From Actinomycetes bacterium (GTDB taxonomy: Bacteria; Actinomycetota; Actinomycetes; Actinomycetales; Microbacteriaceae): a stretch of 23,310 bases of DNA. Positions 22,744-23,310 of the stretch are shown here, in pieces; within the stretch, counting starts at the first letter, position 1, and every line of letters begins with the position of its first letter. The position numbers were made by a program, and so were the translations under genes. The notes below the pieces were generated by a model. It did no database searches. It was not told the origin of the DNA and saw only the letters and a list, made by a program, of their open reading frames with translations. The DNA is taken from the NCBI GenBank assembly GCA_023386675.1, contig JAEWJG010000114.1:1-23310 (forward strand). Direction: 5' to 3'.

Positions 22744-23307
22744 ATGACCGACGTTCAGACCTCCTCCCCCGAGCCCGCTGACCTCACCGGCGCGGATGCG
22801 GCCGACGCTGTCGATGCCGCCGTCCCCGAGGACGCGGCGGGCACCGAGCCGGCCGATCTCGACCGTGAAGGCGATATCGCCGCGGACTACATCGAGGAGC
22901 TGCTCGACATCGCCGACATCGACGGCGACATCGACATCGACACCCGCAACGGCCGCGCATACATCTCGGTCAACGCGGAAGACGGCACCAATCTCTCCCT
23001 CCTCGCGAAGGCGGACACTGTCGCCGCCCTCCAGGAGCTGACCCGACTCGCCGTTCAGAACCAGACGGGTGGCTACTCGCGTCTGATCTTGGACATCGCC
23101 GGCTCTCGCGACGCCCGACAGGCCGAGCTGGGCCGCCTGGTCGAGCGCGCGATCGCGAAGCTCGAGGAGGGCGCGGCTGAAGCAGCGCTGCCACCTATGT
23201 CTTCGTACGAGCGCAAGGTGGTTCACGACATCGTGTCGGAGCGCGGCTACGTCTCTAACTCGCATGGCGAGGGCCGCGACCGCCACACGGTCATCACCGC
23301 CGCCTAG
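22744..23307 (+). CDS. khpB: KhpB/Jag-like RNA-binding protein (KH + R3H)
   Basis: 187 aa. Acidic, Ala/Asp-rich N-terminus to about 45, a KH-like region at about 46-118 (AADYIEELLDIADIDGDI, then ALQELTRLAVQNQTGG), and a C-terminal R3H domain at about 122-185 with the Arg157-x3-His161 motif in YERKVVHDIV. KhpB/Jag binds RNA and in other gram-positives links to cell division and elongation. The KH GXXG loop is degenerate here (LLAKADT). ATG at 22744 lies 13 bp after yidC. The stop is 3 bp before the window edge; rsmG is expected next but cannot be seen. The R3H part and the gene order make the call firm. Confidence 0.92.
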   Translation: MTDVQTSSPEPADLTGADAADAVDAAVPEDAAGTEPADLDREGDIAADYIEELLDIADIDGDIDIDTRNGRAYISVNAEDGTNLSLLAKADTVAALQELTRLAVQNQTGGYSRLILDIAGSRDARQAELGRLVERAIAKLEEGAAEAALPPMSSYERKVVHDIVSERGYVSNSHGEGRDRHTVITAA

Positions 23308-23310
23308 TTT

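Overview
This is the replication-origin region of a high-GC actinobacterium. Gene order (yidC-yidD-rnpA-rpmH / dnaA-dnaN-gnd-recF-dciA-gyrB-gyrA-DUF3566-tRNA-Ile-tRNA-Ala, then ppiA-rhomboid-crgA-sortase-PabA-like-pknB-pknA) is the classical actinobacterial oriC neighbourhood. The protein sequences, including short small-membrane-protein and DUF families, suggest Microbacteriaceae (Leifsonia-like). The genus is inferred from style and gene order; no search was run. The chromosome is shown with dnaA on the minus strand.

Layout. 1-4.6 kb: the C-terminal end of a PknA-type kinase and a complete PASTA kinase PknB (plus), converging on a minus-strand operon of class E sortase, a 52-residue membrane protein and a PabA/TrpG-type glutaminase; crgA is divergent from the sortase. 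4.6-4.8 kb: a strong terminator and a compact cluster of DnaA-box-like sites with a 21-bp direct repeat. 4.8-7.2 kb: rhomboid protease and cyclophilin (minus), a membrane-anchored coiled-coil protein and a PspC-domain protein (plus). 7.2-9.5 kb: Nudix hydrolase / Fpg-Nei glycosylase (divergent), and rhodanese / Lrp-AsnC regulator (divergent, with a perfect inverted repeat between them). 9.5-9.7 kb: tRNA-Ala(TGC) and tRNA-Ile(GAT). 9.76-18.6 kb: DUF3566 protein, gyrA, gyrB, dciA, recF, gnd, dnaN, all minus. 18.6-19.0 kb: the dnaN-dnaA spacer with three perfect DnaA boxes (oriC). 19.0-20.5 kb: dnaA. 20.5-20.9 kb: a second intergenic region with further DnaA boxes. 20.9-23.3 kb: rpmH, rnpA, yidD, yidC, khpB/jag (plus).

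How the genes work together. The core is replication initiation and elongation (DnaA, clamp, RecF, helicase loader DciA, gyrase), flanked by ribosome/RNase P/membrane insertion genes on one side and cell division, cell-wall signalling and envelope genes on the other. Most genes lie co-directionally with the fork leaving oriC; pknA/pknB, crgA, Fpg and AsnC are the main exceptions on the left arm.

No mobile element, prophage, CRISPR array or defence system is visible. The most interesting signals are non-coding: the origin-like DnaA-box cluster about 14 kb from oriC, the AsnC-gene palindrome, and repeated start-site architecture in which a -10 hexamer sits 6-8 nt before the start codon (leaderless mRNAs).
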